Below, piece by piece: positions 33,269 to 44,037 of a stretch of DNA of 64,000 nucleotides. Positions within the stretch are counted from its first letter, which is position 1, and each line of letters begins with the position of its first letter. Both the position numbers and the translations under genes were made by a program. The stretch is taken from the NCBI GenBank assembly GCA_029747015.1, contig JAKOGI010000055.1, forward strand, positions 906,501-970,500, given 5' to 3'. The DNA is from Carnegiea gigantea (Eukaryota; Streptophyta; Magnoliopsida; Caryophyllales; Cactaceae). The notes under the pieces are model-generated. The model saw only the letters and a list, made by a program, of their open reading frames with translations. It searched no databases and was not told the origin of the DNA.

Positions 33269-35150
33269 TAAGGTTTTAAGGGCCACTGTGAACTACCAAG
33301 TGTTTATGAGTTGCCCATCAAGGTGTATATCAGTTATGTTGGACTAGTTAAATGAGCTATTGGCTATAAGTTCACATGTATGGGCGTATATTGAGGAACC
33401 ATTTCCATTTGGGTGACTTAATCATTTTGGTAATATCCTGAGATTCGAGCATTGGCAAAGTGGAGTGTGGAACCATTTGGGTCAGCTGTTAGTGAGGCAT
33501 GCTCTCATTTATCTGGGAGTTGTATTGTATGTTTTATTTCTCTCATTTGTTTAAATTTTTGCAATCGTGCACTCTGAGTGTATGACCCATTGAGTTATGA
33601 ACTCAGACGTGTGGCCATTGAGCTATTGAAGTGTTTCTCTCCATTCAGGAATCTATTGTAAGGCTTTAAGCCGGGTTCTAGTCACTTTTTCAGCAGAATG
33701 CTGTCCATTTTGTCCAAGGATTTGATAGTTTTATTGAGGTGTGTTAACATACCTGATCTTCAGTACAGTGATGGTTGAAACTCGATGTGGGGATGCCATT
33801 TGCAACCTCTTAAGGGATTAATAAAGTGTCAAGTTAGACGTAAACCTCAAGATGAGGAAATGTCTGGTGGGGCAATATCCTTGATGTGAACCAGTATGAG
33901 ATGAACATTACAATGAGTACCTATGTGTTGTGATAACAATTAGTAATTTATGGTGTGCTACTTGGCATTATATGGGTGGTACAAGTAAGATTAAGCTACC
34001 ATGTGTAGGAATTATCTAGTCTTAACGCTAAGATCTTACATCAGCAATGCTCCTATTACTTCTTATCATTGACTTATTTCGGCCCTAGTTACCTTGAATT
34101 GTTCAGAGGTATCATTTCTCTGCCACTAACACTCTCTTGATTTATAATAGAGTGTTTATGAAAAATCTCATATGTAGTCTATGGGGAGTCCTTTAAACAC
34201 ATCTAAGCAACCTTTCTTATAGGTGATTCAAACCCTGACAATCATAATCATTTAATTCTCGGTTTCCATAATAGAGCCTATAATGACCCCCGGTATGCAT
34301 TACTGTGTGATTTGCAGTCCCTCTGAAGCATATTTGACCCATTGTACTTACAGTTCAGTCATCACTATGTCCGTATTTTTACTGTCACCTACTTTGACTC
34401 CTTGCTTCTATTCGGGCACTATTTATTTATTGCTTGCAAAGCCTTTGGCTGCTTCAGACCCAGTCATTGAGCACCCTTTCGGCAATTAAATGGATGCATA
34501 TTGTTTGTGTTTCTATAGCACCACAACGTCATGTTGGCATACTACTCTATGGCTGTGACTGTATGTCGTTACTCAACTTATTCTGGCAATCCTTTCTTTA
34601 CTAGTACAGTCTATCTTATTAATGATAAATAATGATTTGTGCTATTTCCATTTGCCAGTAGTTTCGGAGTTTATATGCCTACCCAAGACTTCCATTTACT
34701 GCAGAATATGTTATTGATGGATGCTATCATGTTCAGTTATAAGACTGATTTCTTCATCTTGACGTATTATCATTTCAAACACTAGATGAATAAAATTTTC
34801 CTTCTGGTGGTGTTAACCCTCACTTTCATCAATTTAGTCATATACAGGTACCGTATGACTTTTCAAATGCCTCTTTGGTAATCTGTTAGATTTCTTCATC
34901 TTTAGTACTTAATACTCCCTCTCAACTTCATAACATCGTTCATTTACTTTACTATCATGACCATCATGAATAAACTGCATGTCTTGTGTATACAGGTCAT
35001 TTATATGTCCTACCTCTACCTCTTTCATTATGAATCTTCGTCCTTTCATTTATTCAGCTTATATGCCGGTCCTTTATAACCAATAAAGAAATATCTTTGC
35101 AAGAGTTCACGGTGTGGTTACATCTCTTTACACTTTAGATCATTCCCCCT
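33269..35150 (+). other. Decayed 5' interior of C
   Basis: This is where gag should lie. An ATG near 33771 (Met-Val-Glu-Thr-Arg) resembles the start of chromovirus gags, but stops follow quickly and no gag core or zinc knuckle can be read. The sequence from about 34030 is pyrimidine-rich and noncoding in appearance. ORF 34283-34489 resembles nothing I know. Confidence 0.4.
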
Positions 35151-35159
35151 GCCTTTTAA

Positions 35160-35495
35160 ATTTACTGAGGCCAGTAGGCAGTTGAATGTGTTATCTTTTA
35201 TAAATATGCCTCTATCAGTATTGCTGGAACCATATTCATTGGGCATTCAATCCACTTTGATTGGCATACCTTGTTATCATTCTGGGGATGAACTGATTGT
35301 GTACTTATAGAAGATAACTTGTGAAAATCTTAAGGCTACTTTGAGAAATGAGGAAAAACTAGATGTGTGTTTCTATGGACCGAGGGAAGAAAAACCCTAT
35401 TTCTGCCTTAATTACACTGTGCAAGCAAGTGAGTTATCGTGTCGATAATGCATTGAATATTAGCGATATGCCAACCACACTCGGTATATACATAA
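35160..35495 (+). pseudogene. Protease end and linker of C (cut by element F)
   Basis: Worn wording near 35250-35300 fits the block that follows the chromovirus protease core, and an Ile-Ser-Ala-Leu block near 35400 fits the linker before RT. The frame 35363-35551 runs into F, so its tail belongs to F's LTR. The linker is cut at 35495 and RT wording starts at about 38840 on the far side of F. Confidence 0.5.
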
Positions 35496-36840
35496 TGTAT
35501 ATATTCAAGGGGTTCATTTTCATTTCTCAAACTCCACTTCAAGGAAGATAAAAGTCCAACAAGATCATGCCTGGAAATGTTCACTTCTGGTTCCATTATA
35601 TGAATTCTATGATATAAGACACTTTAAGGAGTTTATGTTGAACTTCAAAGTGCCTTTTTCAAAAGGGATTTCCAAATGGGGATTAAGAGCATCATGTACC
35701 ATGCCCATAAATCCTCCTACTATTATTAAGCTCAAGGAAGGTCAAGAGAAGATTAAGGAGGCCAAGTAGAGAGCCCTCACATGCATGAAAGCCGTGGAGA
35801 TCCCTAATAAGCTAGCACCTAGCTCATCCGCATATACCCCCAGTTTTGTCACGCTTTTACAGCAAAATGTAATGGGCCAAATTACTGATGGTCCTTACAT
35901 TAATCAAGCTTAAAGAATGAGCTTTCTAACAATACCAACCACGTTTTATTTGGAGTTCATTTGGTTGGTCAACCTCAGCCCATAAAATCGGATATCAAAC
36001 AGCAGGTTGGTTTTGGATAGTCTCCACTCTTTGGCCCATACCTTTTGAATGGCTGATCCAAATGCTATGAAACCATCTCCCTTGGAAACTAGACATCCTA
36101 AGCTTTCTAATGAATCAAGAATCATCAAATTGGGATTAGCAACCAGAGAGATATGCCTGTTTGAAGTTAGGTAAGCTGCTGATGTGAAAGCATTAAATAT
36201 AAAACACGTGAACAATGTGAATGCTCCCCACTTTGGCTCTTGCTGCTTTGTGCCTCTTCTAAAGCCGTGTCTCCCCTCCTCTTGTAAGGCTAAAACATGT
36301 GGGAATTATGGATTCATGCATTGCCCTTGCTGCTACACTCATTTCACACCAACAACATCAAGGGACACACCTCTTTGGCTTTGATTCATCCGTATGTAGC
36401 ATCCCTTGTATTCACTTGCTTTCTTCACACCTTTTTCATTTGTTTTCCTATGTCTTTTCCTTATGTAAGGCCTCTACTATATAAGGGCCATAGTTTAGAG
36501 TCATTTTGAAAAAGAAAATTATTCATCAACTTACATTCGAATTCAAGTAATACAACTCAGCTTTGAAGTGTTCTCTCAAAGTGTGTGCAAATCTAGTTCT
36601 ATATCTTGAGTGTTGGCAAACTCAAGTGGTGTTCTAGTTTCCTTAACTCTTCTAGGTGGTGAATCATTTTTGTATCCTAGAAAGAGTAAAGGAATTTGCC
36701 CAAGGATTGATTTTGAGTGGCTCCTTCTTGGATTATCTCAAACTCAACCTTGAACCCATCCTTCCTTTGTTTCCTTTCTTCCTTAACTAAAAACCACAAA
36801 AGATAACCTAACTTGGTCATTTGGGTGCTCCCATACATCA
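35496..36840 (+). repeat. 5' LTR of F
   Basis: It begins TGTATATATTCAAGG and ends CATACATCA, two bases before the primer site. A TATA box (CTATATAAG) is at 36477-36485. ORFs inside, such as 36184-36384, have counterparts in the other LTR but this is only shared descent. Confidence 0.92.
36477..36485 (+). promoter_or_regulatory. TATA box of F's 5' LTR
   Basis: CTATATAAG is followed by GGCCATAG. The 3' LTR has the same box at 38454-38462. It is the only good TATA match in the LTR and lies about 360 bases before its end, a usual place for U3/R. Confidence 0.65.
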
Positions 36841-36842
36841 TT

Positions 36843-36854
36843 TGGTATCAGAGC
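36843..36854 (+). other. Primer binding site of F (initiator tRNA-Met type)
   Basis: TGGTATCAGAGC is a perfect match to the standard 12-base plant primer site, two bases after the LTR. Confidence 0.95.
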
Positions 36855-37438
36855 CTAGGTTGCCTACTTGACCAAGCTTCCAAACCTAAACACATCAACA
36901 AATCAGCCCCATACACATCAGGTCCTACCATGAGTTCTAGCATGAGCATTAAAAGGTGTTTTAAGTGTCAAGGCTTTGGTCATGCACCCTCGGACTGCCC
37001 TAATAAGGAATTCATCACCTTAACCGAATGAAAAGCAGCCATGAAGGAAGAAAAAGAAGTTAGCTATCCATTTGTCTTAAATGGACAAAGCCCTTATTAA
37101 GAAAATAGTGACGTTAACTTTGATCTACCTCCCATCTTTGATGCCTATGAGGAAGTAGATAATGTGGTAAATTGGAGCCTACCTTTAAGATTTAATGAGT
37201 ATGAACCCAGCCCCATTCAACCTTCCCAAACCCCCAAACCACAAAAAGCCTTACAAAAGAACCTCTTACTCATCTCTCTTTTTCCAACTGAGTCTAACCC
37301 TAGTTTTTACCCTCCCCTTACCCTCTTTTATCGACCCCATGCTCATACTGCTCCTCAAATGATGCCTTATGACTTTTTCCATCAAAGAACCCCACTTCAT
37401 AAAATTGACCTCTTTTATGAGAAGAAAGAAAACCCTTC
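36855..37438 (+). pseudogene. Gag zinc-knuckle and coding tail of F
   Basis: The open frame ending at 37031 carries one CX2CX4HX4C knuckle at 36957-36998 (Cys-Phe-Lys-Cys to Asp-Cys), which binds RNA in Gag proteins. It may start at ATG 36930, because the upstream part of the frame lies in the LTR and primer site. After the stop at 37029 the same frame goes on with one more stop near 37098, then stays open as 37164-37751. The part before 37478 ends with a Leu-Arg-Thr-Asn-Ser block and Gln-Pro-Gly-Glu, like the last residues of Ty3 pol proteins; the rest is LTR. The enzymes in between are missing. Confidence 0.7.
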
Positions 37439-37477
37439 GAGTTTGAGGACAAACTCCAAACAACCCGGGGAGAATAA
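37439..37477 (+). other. Hairpin and 3' polypurine tract of F
   Basis: GAGTTTG-AGGA-CAAACTC at 37439-37456 is a perfect 7-bp hairpin with an AGGA loop. The purine-rich GGGGAGAATAA (37467-37477) follows and abuts the 3' LTR. Confidence 0.85.
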
Positions 37478-38821
37478 TGTATATATTCAAGGGGTTCATT
37501 TTCATTTCTCAAACTCCACTTCAAGAAAGGTAAAAGTCCAACAAGATCATGCCTGGAAATGTTTACTTCTGGTTCCATTATATGAATTCCATGATACAAG
37601 ACACTTTAAGGAGTTTATGTTGAACTTCAAAGTGCCTTTTTCAAAAGGGATTTCCAAATGGGGATTAAGAGCATCATACACCATGCCCATAAATCCTACT
37701 ACTATTATTGAGCTTAAGAAAGGTCAAGAGAAGCTTAAGGAGGCCAAGTAGAGAGCCCTCACATGCAAGAAGGAGATCCCTAATAAGCTAGCACCTAGCT
37801 CATCCGCATATACCCCCGGTTTTGTCATGCTTTTGTAGAAAAATGTAATGAGCCAAATTGCTGATGGTCCTTACATAAATCAAGCTTAAAGAATAAGCTT
37901 TCCAACAAGACCAACCATGTTTTATTTAGAATTCATTTGGTTAGTCAACCTTAGCCCACAAAATCGGATATCAAACTGCAGGCCAGTTTTAGGCAGTCTC
38001 CACTCTTTGGCCCATAACGTTTGAACGGATGATCCAAATGCTATGAAATTACCTCTGCTGGAAACTAGGCATCCTAAGCTTTCCAATGAATCAAGAATCA
38101 TCGAATTTTGGACCAGCAACCAGAGAGATATGCCTGTTTGAAGTTGGGTAAGTTGCTGATGTGAAAGCATTAAATGCAAAACACGTGAACAATGTGAATG
38201 CTCCCCATTTCGGCTCTTGCTGCTTTGTGCCCCTTCCAAAGCCATGTCTCCCCTCCTCTTACAAGGCCAAAACATGTGGGAATTGTAAATTCATGCATTA
38301 CCCTTGCTGCTACACTCATTTCACACCAACAACATCAAGGGACACACCTCTTTGGCTTTGATTCATCCGTATGCAGCATCCCTTGTATTCACTTGCTTTC
38401 TTCACATCTTTTTCATTTGTTTTCCTATGTCTTTTCGTTGTGTAAGGCCTCTACTATATAAGGGCCATAGTTTAGAGTCATTTTGGAAAAGAAAATTATT
38501 CATCAACTTACATTCGAGTTCAAGTAATACAACTCAGCTTTGAAGTGTTCTCTCAAAGTGTGTGTGCAAATCTAGTTCTATATCTTGAATGTTGGCAAAC
38601 TCAAGTGGTGTTCTAGTTTCCTTAACTCTTCTAGGTGGTGAATCATTTCTGTATCCTAGAAAGAGTAAAGGAATTTACCCAAGGATTGATTTTGAGTGGC
38701 TCTCCTTCTTGGATTATCTCAAACTCAACCTTGAACCTATTCTTCCTTTGTTTCCTATCTTCCTTAACTAAAAATCACAAAAGATAACCTAACTTGGTCA
38801 TTTGGGTGCTCACATACATCA
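37478..38821 (+). repeat. 3' LTR of F
   Basis: It begins TGTATATATTCAAGG after the polypurine tract and ends CATACATCA. TATA box at 38454-38462. Confidence 0.92.
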
Positions 38822-39235
38822 ATATATATCTATAATTACAGTTTAAGAATTTAGAGATGTTTCATCTGAGGAATTTTAGGATTGTTTTCCCCTAAGAAAC
38901 ATTGATTTTCAGATCAACCTAATTCTAGGTGCTCAATCCATTTTCAGGGCTCCTCTCATATGACTCCCAGTAGATTTCAAGGAACTAAAGATTTAGTCAT
39001 ATGAGTTGTTACAGAAGGGAGTTATTTAACAAAGTGTGTCACCGTGGGAAACGCTAGTTTTATATGTGTGAAGAAGGAAGGCAGAACCTTATGGTTGTGT
39101 ACTGCACACAGAGAGTTGAACAAAATCACTATCAAAAACAAGTGCCCTATACCTTGAATAAATGTTTTATGGGATTAACTACCAACAACAGAAGTCTTTT
39201 CCTGGAATGATTTGAGGTCCGGATATCACACCTAA
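38822..39235 (+). pseudogene. Reverse transcriptase fragment of C
   Basis: Immediately after F, translated wording matches the start of a chromovirus RT: a Glu-Phe-Arg-Asp-Val block near 38848, an Ile-X-Leu-Ile-X-Gly-Ala-Gln block near 38910, Gln-Ser-Val-Ser-Pro-Trp near 39033, and a worn Leu-Cys-X-Asp-Tyr-Arg-Glu-Leu-Asn block near 39095-39120. Stops and frame changes are many. The match stops at about 39235, before the catalytic Asp-Asp box. Confidence 0.72.
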
Positions 39236-40270
39236 ACCATGCAACTACAGTTTATCTTTTGCAAGAATTCCCTTTTATAGTAATTCTTAAAATTATTTGC
39301 TTGTCTCATCTTCAAAACTTGATACTATCCAATATTGTTTAATCTTCCTTGCATTTTAACCCAATATTTCCTATTAGCATGATGTGCCATGTCTTTGCAA
39401 ACCCATTGTTAAATGTACAATACATTTTTGTTCGACCTTATATGGTTGTCAACATTCCAGCACTCTCGACCTTCACCATCTTTATTTCATGATCATAAGT
39501 TGTACTTCATTCTTTTGAGAGCCGATTCACATATCTACCTTACATCTCATTTATTCATAATGATAAGCTTCTATAACTTGTTCAGAATTCATAATGTAAT
39601 TCAACTCTCATTAGTGTGGCTGATTGCGATTGTTATAATCCCCTTACTCTCTTTATTTTGAACTTCAACTCCCACATATATATCTTACATTATGATAAAT
39701 AAACATCCGCATTCTCTATTTACTCTTATTGTTGTACTAGCATTGGCTTCATATGAGTAAAGGCATGCTCTTATTGTAACTTGCTCAATCTATTTATCTA
39801 TCCATTCGCACTTTGCTCATCCAATCCATTTATCTATCCATTATACTTTGCTTGTCGAATCTATTTGTCTATCTGTTGCACTTTGCTTATCCAATATATC
39901 TATCTATTTATTGCATATTGCTTATCCCATCTATTTATTGCACTTATCTTGTTGCTTGTAGCTATAAAGTCACCTAGTTAAAGCTCAGTTGCTTGTCATC
40001 TTGTTTCTAATTCATCAGTTAAACCCGAGTATAACCGGGCTATCCTTCTCCTTTGTTGATTATTTATTGGACCCTTTATGATCCATATTTATAAACCACA
40101 ATTCTTGTGGCATTATATTTCAGAATTCATGATATACTTATGGTTATCTTTATTCTAACCACCCCATGTTAATCCCTCCTTTATAAATCTTTTCTAGTCT
40201 CATTGTTTGTTTCTTTTGTTCCTAATGACTCACTTAACTACCAATTTCATCATTCTCATTTCTGACTATG
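39236..40270. other. Non-coding stretch inside C
   Basis: Pyrimidine-rich DNA replaces the rest of RT, RNase H and most of integrase. I find no domain wording. It resembles 34030-35150 in base composition. It holds the 35-bp tandem array at 39781-39945. Confidence 0.5.
39781..39945. repeat. 35-bp tandem array in C
   Basis: Nearly five units of wording TTTGCTTATCCAATCTATTT plus about 15 bases; three middle units are exactly 35 bp, the last is 27 bp after an 8-bp loss. ORF 39781-39981 is a by-product of the repeat. Confidence 0.85.
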
Positions 40271-40913
40271 TTTATTCTAGCGTCTAATTCAGACTTAGAG
40301 GAGATCTTAGACTAATCTGATGAGGGAAGATGATGTGATGCATTAAGAATATCAAATGAGGACATTTTGACAAGAGTATAATCTCATTCATTGTCTAGCA
40401 GTATTAGAGTAAGCTAAAAGAAGCATTGAGAATAATGAGCTACTTCAAGTACATGCTAAGGTGACAGAAGGACTACACAAGAGTCATATGGTCATATTAA
40501 CCAAAGAAGAAGACAATTAAAGTTCAGATGAGATATAAAATATTCCAAAAGGCTTCCCTTGTCAAGGGTGTCGAGACATTAGATATCAAAGATAATTGAG
40601 TTCTCGTTACATTAGACTTTATGAGTCAGTATCAGAGTACTTATTAGGAAATGCAATGGTTTCCATAGTTATTAGTGGTCAAGATAGAGAACCAGCAGAG
40701 TAGAGTACTTCCTTTGCAGTAACAAGTTTTTTTTGAAGAGAATATCAATTTTGAACCAAATTAATCAAGCCGGTGAAGTCACTAAACATCAAGATACTCG
40801 ATCGCAAGACTAAGTAGCTATGCACTTTGGCTAATAATACCTTTTTGGGGAGACGCAGTGAAAACCAACTATCCATATTTGAGGTGGCATTGCTTACATG
40901 ATCAAAAATCATA
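40271..40913 (+). pseudogene. C-terminal pol relic of C
   Basis: This leads into the hairpin and polypurine tract, where the frame ends Lys-Phe-Arg-Gly-Arg-Asn, wording typical of the last residues of Tekay/Del-type pol. A worn block near 40840-40900 lies where a chromodomain would end, but the domain itself cannot be read with confidence. Confidence 0.45.
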
Positions 40914-40950
40914 AGTTTCGAGGACGAAACTCTTTAAGGGGGGAAGGCCG
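40914..40950 (+). other. Hairpin and 3' polypurine tract of C
   Basis: AGTTTCG-AGGA-CGAAACT at 40914-40931 is a perfect 7-bp hairpin with an AGGA loop. AAGGGGGGAAGG (40936-40947) follows and the LTR starts at about 40951. Confidence 0.85.
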
Positions 40951-43900
40951 TAATAACCCGACCCTAACCCATATTTATTTATTTAAATCATATTTATTTA
41001 TTTAATTAATCATGTTTATTCATTTAATTAATCATGTTTATTGATTTAGTCACTCATGATTATTTGTTTAACCAAATCATGTTTATTAATTCAATTACAC
41101 TCAATTTATATATTTACCGAATTACCTTATGTTATTTAAAATTTTCCGCTTTCATTTTTCGCATTTAATCATCCCGGTTGGGGGATATTTTATTTGGGTC
41201 CCACTTGGCAATTTAAGTTTCATTGATTGTTAATTTAAGTTTCATTGATTGATTAAATATTGGGTGAATTGATGTTAGGCCTCAGTAAGTATAATTTAGT
41301 GACTAATTATTTTCATACCTTCGATAAACTTTAATCCTGGGCAATGTAAAATTTTCCCAATACTTCGAATCATTTTTCGAACCCGAACTTAGCTTGTTGG
41401 GCCAAAACCTTGCTAACTTTATTATTTTACTAATTGCTCATTTTAGGACCTAATTTTAATTAACAAAAAGCAAGTTTTTGGGGTGAAAATTTGCAGCCAT
41501 ATGTAGCTAATAATTGACAATTTTCAGATTAAAAAATTCAGCAAAAATAACAAAACCCAACTCTTTATTTTTCTCACTCTACCTCACGCCATTTGCAGAA
41601 AACAGGGACAAGAGCTACTGCCCCTTGTGCTGCCATTTTTGATGGTTTCTGACCACCTCCCGGCTGCCTCGATTTTCCCTTACTGCCAGCTATCATGCCC
41701 AACTACCAAAATCGCTCAAAACAGCTCTTTCCTCCCTCTAATTCAAGCCTTAAGTAAGGTATATCCAAAATCATAACCTGTTCTATTTTGAGTTTTTGGG
41801 ATTGTTTTAGTTATGATTATTGTTTATATAATCAAATGGATAGTTACTATGCAGTTTGTATTAAGTTTGGAGATATTTGGAGCTATGGGCATTTGATTAA
41901 GAACATGATCAAGTGACTTGAAATTAAGCAAGTATGAGTTTGAGCTTGTTTATGTATCTTGTGTTGATTTGTGTTATAAATCATGAAAAATATGATGTTA
42001 GATGATCATTTTGAAGCCAATTATGGTTTTTTAGATGCTCACTTCAATGAGCAAGAATTAGGGTTTTCATGTCATGCTTGATTTAAGTGAGTTTTTGTAT
42101 TAAATATGTTCATTTGGATCACATTAGGTGATTTGTGATGTTGGATATGTTATTGGATTGAAAATGAAGGTTATGTGAATTTGCCTAAATTAGGGTTGAG
42201 TATATATGTATGATTTAATTTAATTTTTAAATAAAGTGTGGTTATTTTAATTGATTACGTCAGATTATGGTAAATTATAATAATTTTGGTGTAAAAAGAG
42301 GTGATGTCCAATTTCTGGACTACTTTGTGAATTATGGAAAATCTCAAAGGAGACCAAATGAGGCTATTTGGATTAATGATATAAGTATTTGCGCTTATGG
42401 GAGCATTGTGTGTAATTATGTAAAGAAAGAATACTGATTATTGAGTAAAATTTATCATGGAGTAATTTGATGTACTATAGGCCAAAATAAGATCACTTAA
42501 GGGGGAAATGAATATTCATGGACTTTCATGAAGCTTTTAGCTTGATTAATGAGAGAGAAAAAGACAATTATACATTTTGGAAGCTTGTTTATGAGTTTTG
42601 AATCAATTATGGATTTTACAAAGAAAATACGAACTTTAGTGAGCTGAATAGCTTCTATTGAGTTCAATGACACATCTGAGGTGGAATTCTATGTCTAATG
42701 GACATATGAATGAAATATTAAAGTGGGGATGTTGACTCAAAAACAGTGTTTATCGGATCAAGTTAGTGTAATATATGCCATTTTGAATCAAGATACATCT
42801 CTCTTGGCCTTAAACCTGTATTATCAGTTCATTTCAGAGGTATCAAAAAAATCAATCTTTCCTTATAACCATCATGAAGGTCTATTCCTAACGATCATTT
42901 ACTCTTATTATCAATCCATTTATAACCATCAAGGCCTTTTCCTTTTTAATCCCATTTATCTTATTGTGGTATATTTTATTTAACTTTATATTATATTAAT
43001 TACCTTTAGTCATCCAGTTTTGGGGTTATCTTAGCATAACCTATCTTACATTGATTTATTCAAGTTATGGATGCCAATTACATACTGAATTTCTACCAAA
43101 GTTACAAATTATGTGAGTATTATTTACTAACTAAACATATCTACAATTACATTTGTGAATCAGAGTTGAGGCCTAATTTATCATTCCCTATTATGCCTAA
43201 GTTTTATCAAGTCGGAACATATTTATGAAGTCCAAATCTATTTTAAAGACTCAAGGTATGTTCATTGCCTGTATCTTTAAGATTTAGCACCATTTTATTA
43301 AGTTATAATATCATTTTGCTAAGGATGTCAATGAATTAGTTTAATCAGAGATTGACCACATAATTAGTGACCTCGTCAGTGGTAGGGCGATGGCCCTTCA
43401 ATCAGTGATACGTTACGATATTAGGCCAGGGTTCCCGATCGACTTGGCAGGTGTGCACCTACTAATGGATCATCATATCTATTAAGGGGTTTGCTTACAG
43501 TTATAATGAGCAATTCAGTTTTATGTTACTTAGATTTCCGTTGCTCTTGCGGACTAAATGAATTACAAAGGTGATTACCCATCAACAGTGTTTCTATACT
43601 CATTTTACAGTGTAGGAATGTATATACTGAGTTTTAGCTCACATTTTCGAATTGTTTTCATATTTTCCATTTTAGGTGATAAAGTATCACATATTTCTCC
43701 ATTTAGCAAGTCCTTTTAGAGGTTATCAGATGCTCACAGTGGATTTAGCATAATATGAATATTGGGATCAACCTTAAGGTCATGTTGGGCCTATCTTCAA
43801 TATTCTTATGTAGTATGAAACGCTAGTTAGCACATGGTATGATTAAGTCAATTGTATTTGCACTTTGGACTTGGAGTGTTTTAGTTTAATAGATATTGTG

Positions 43901-44037
43901 ATTGTGAACATGAGTTGCAAGATTAAATGGTTTCAGTGAGCCTTGTCCTTAGCAAGATGACGGTAGCGCCTTCCATCATTAAGTCTTCAGTCGTGGTTAT
44001 CTATGAATCAAGTAATTAGCAATTTGGGGGCATTACA
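40951..44037 (+). repeat. Right-hand LTR of C (mosaic)
   Basis: The first 340 bases, including the 22-bp array at 40968-41098, match the start of C's 5' LTR. From about 41290 to 42370 it has a different U3 core. From 42374 to 44037 it is nearly identical to 1-1664. It ends TTACA with no primer site after it. It reads as a join of two LTR subfamilies. Confidence 0.78.

Larger units (their letters stand above)
35496..38821 (+). mobile_element. Element F: TR-GAG-like short LTR element (3.3 kb)
   Basis: Two LTRs of 1345 and 1344 bp, about 96% alike by eye, flank only 637 bp. The interior has an initiator-tRNA-Met-type primer site, a gag zinc knuckle, a coding tail, a hairpin and a purine-rich tract, but no protease, RT or integrase. 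This fits the TR-GAG class of non-autonomous plant elements. It sits between the linker and RT of element C. No clean target duplication is seen (CATAA before, ATATA after). High LTR similarity makes it one of the youngest insertions in the window. Confidence 0.88.
29939..44037 (+). mobile_element. Element C: chromovirus-like Ty3 LTR retrotransposon, decayed, with element F inside
   Basis: LTRs of about 3.3 and 3.1 kb starting TAATAACCC flank an initiator-tRNA-Met-type primer site, pieces of protease/linker and RT, the tail of pol and a polypurine tract. LTR size, primer type and the pol tail fit the Tekay/Del type of chromovirus. Element F is inserted between linker and RT. The two LTRs match at both ends but not in the middle, and no target duplication is found, so the right LTR may be recombinant. 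All coding parts are broken. Confidence 0.75.

Noticed and set aside
36184..38543. Overlapping open frames in several phases in both LTRs of F
   Set aside because: Three frames overlap the same DNA in both LTRs; this is LTR sequence with low stop density, not a gene.
40800..40913. Clear chromodomain at the end of C's pol
   Set aside because: Only the final residues look right; the aromatic cage residues and fold cannot be read through the stops.
33000..40950. Integrated caulimovirus-like sequence suggested by the RT fragment
   Set aside because: The RT wording, LTRs, primer site and polypurine tract fit a chromovirus; no movement-protein or coat-protein signal is present.
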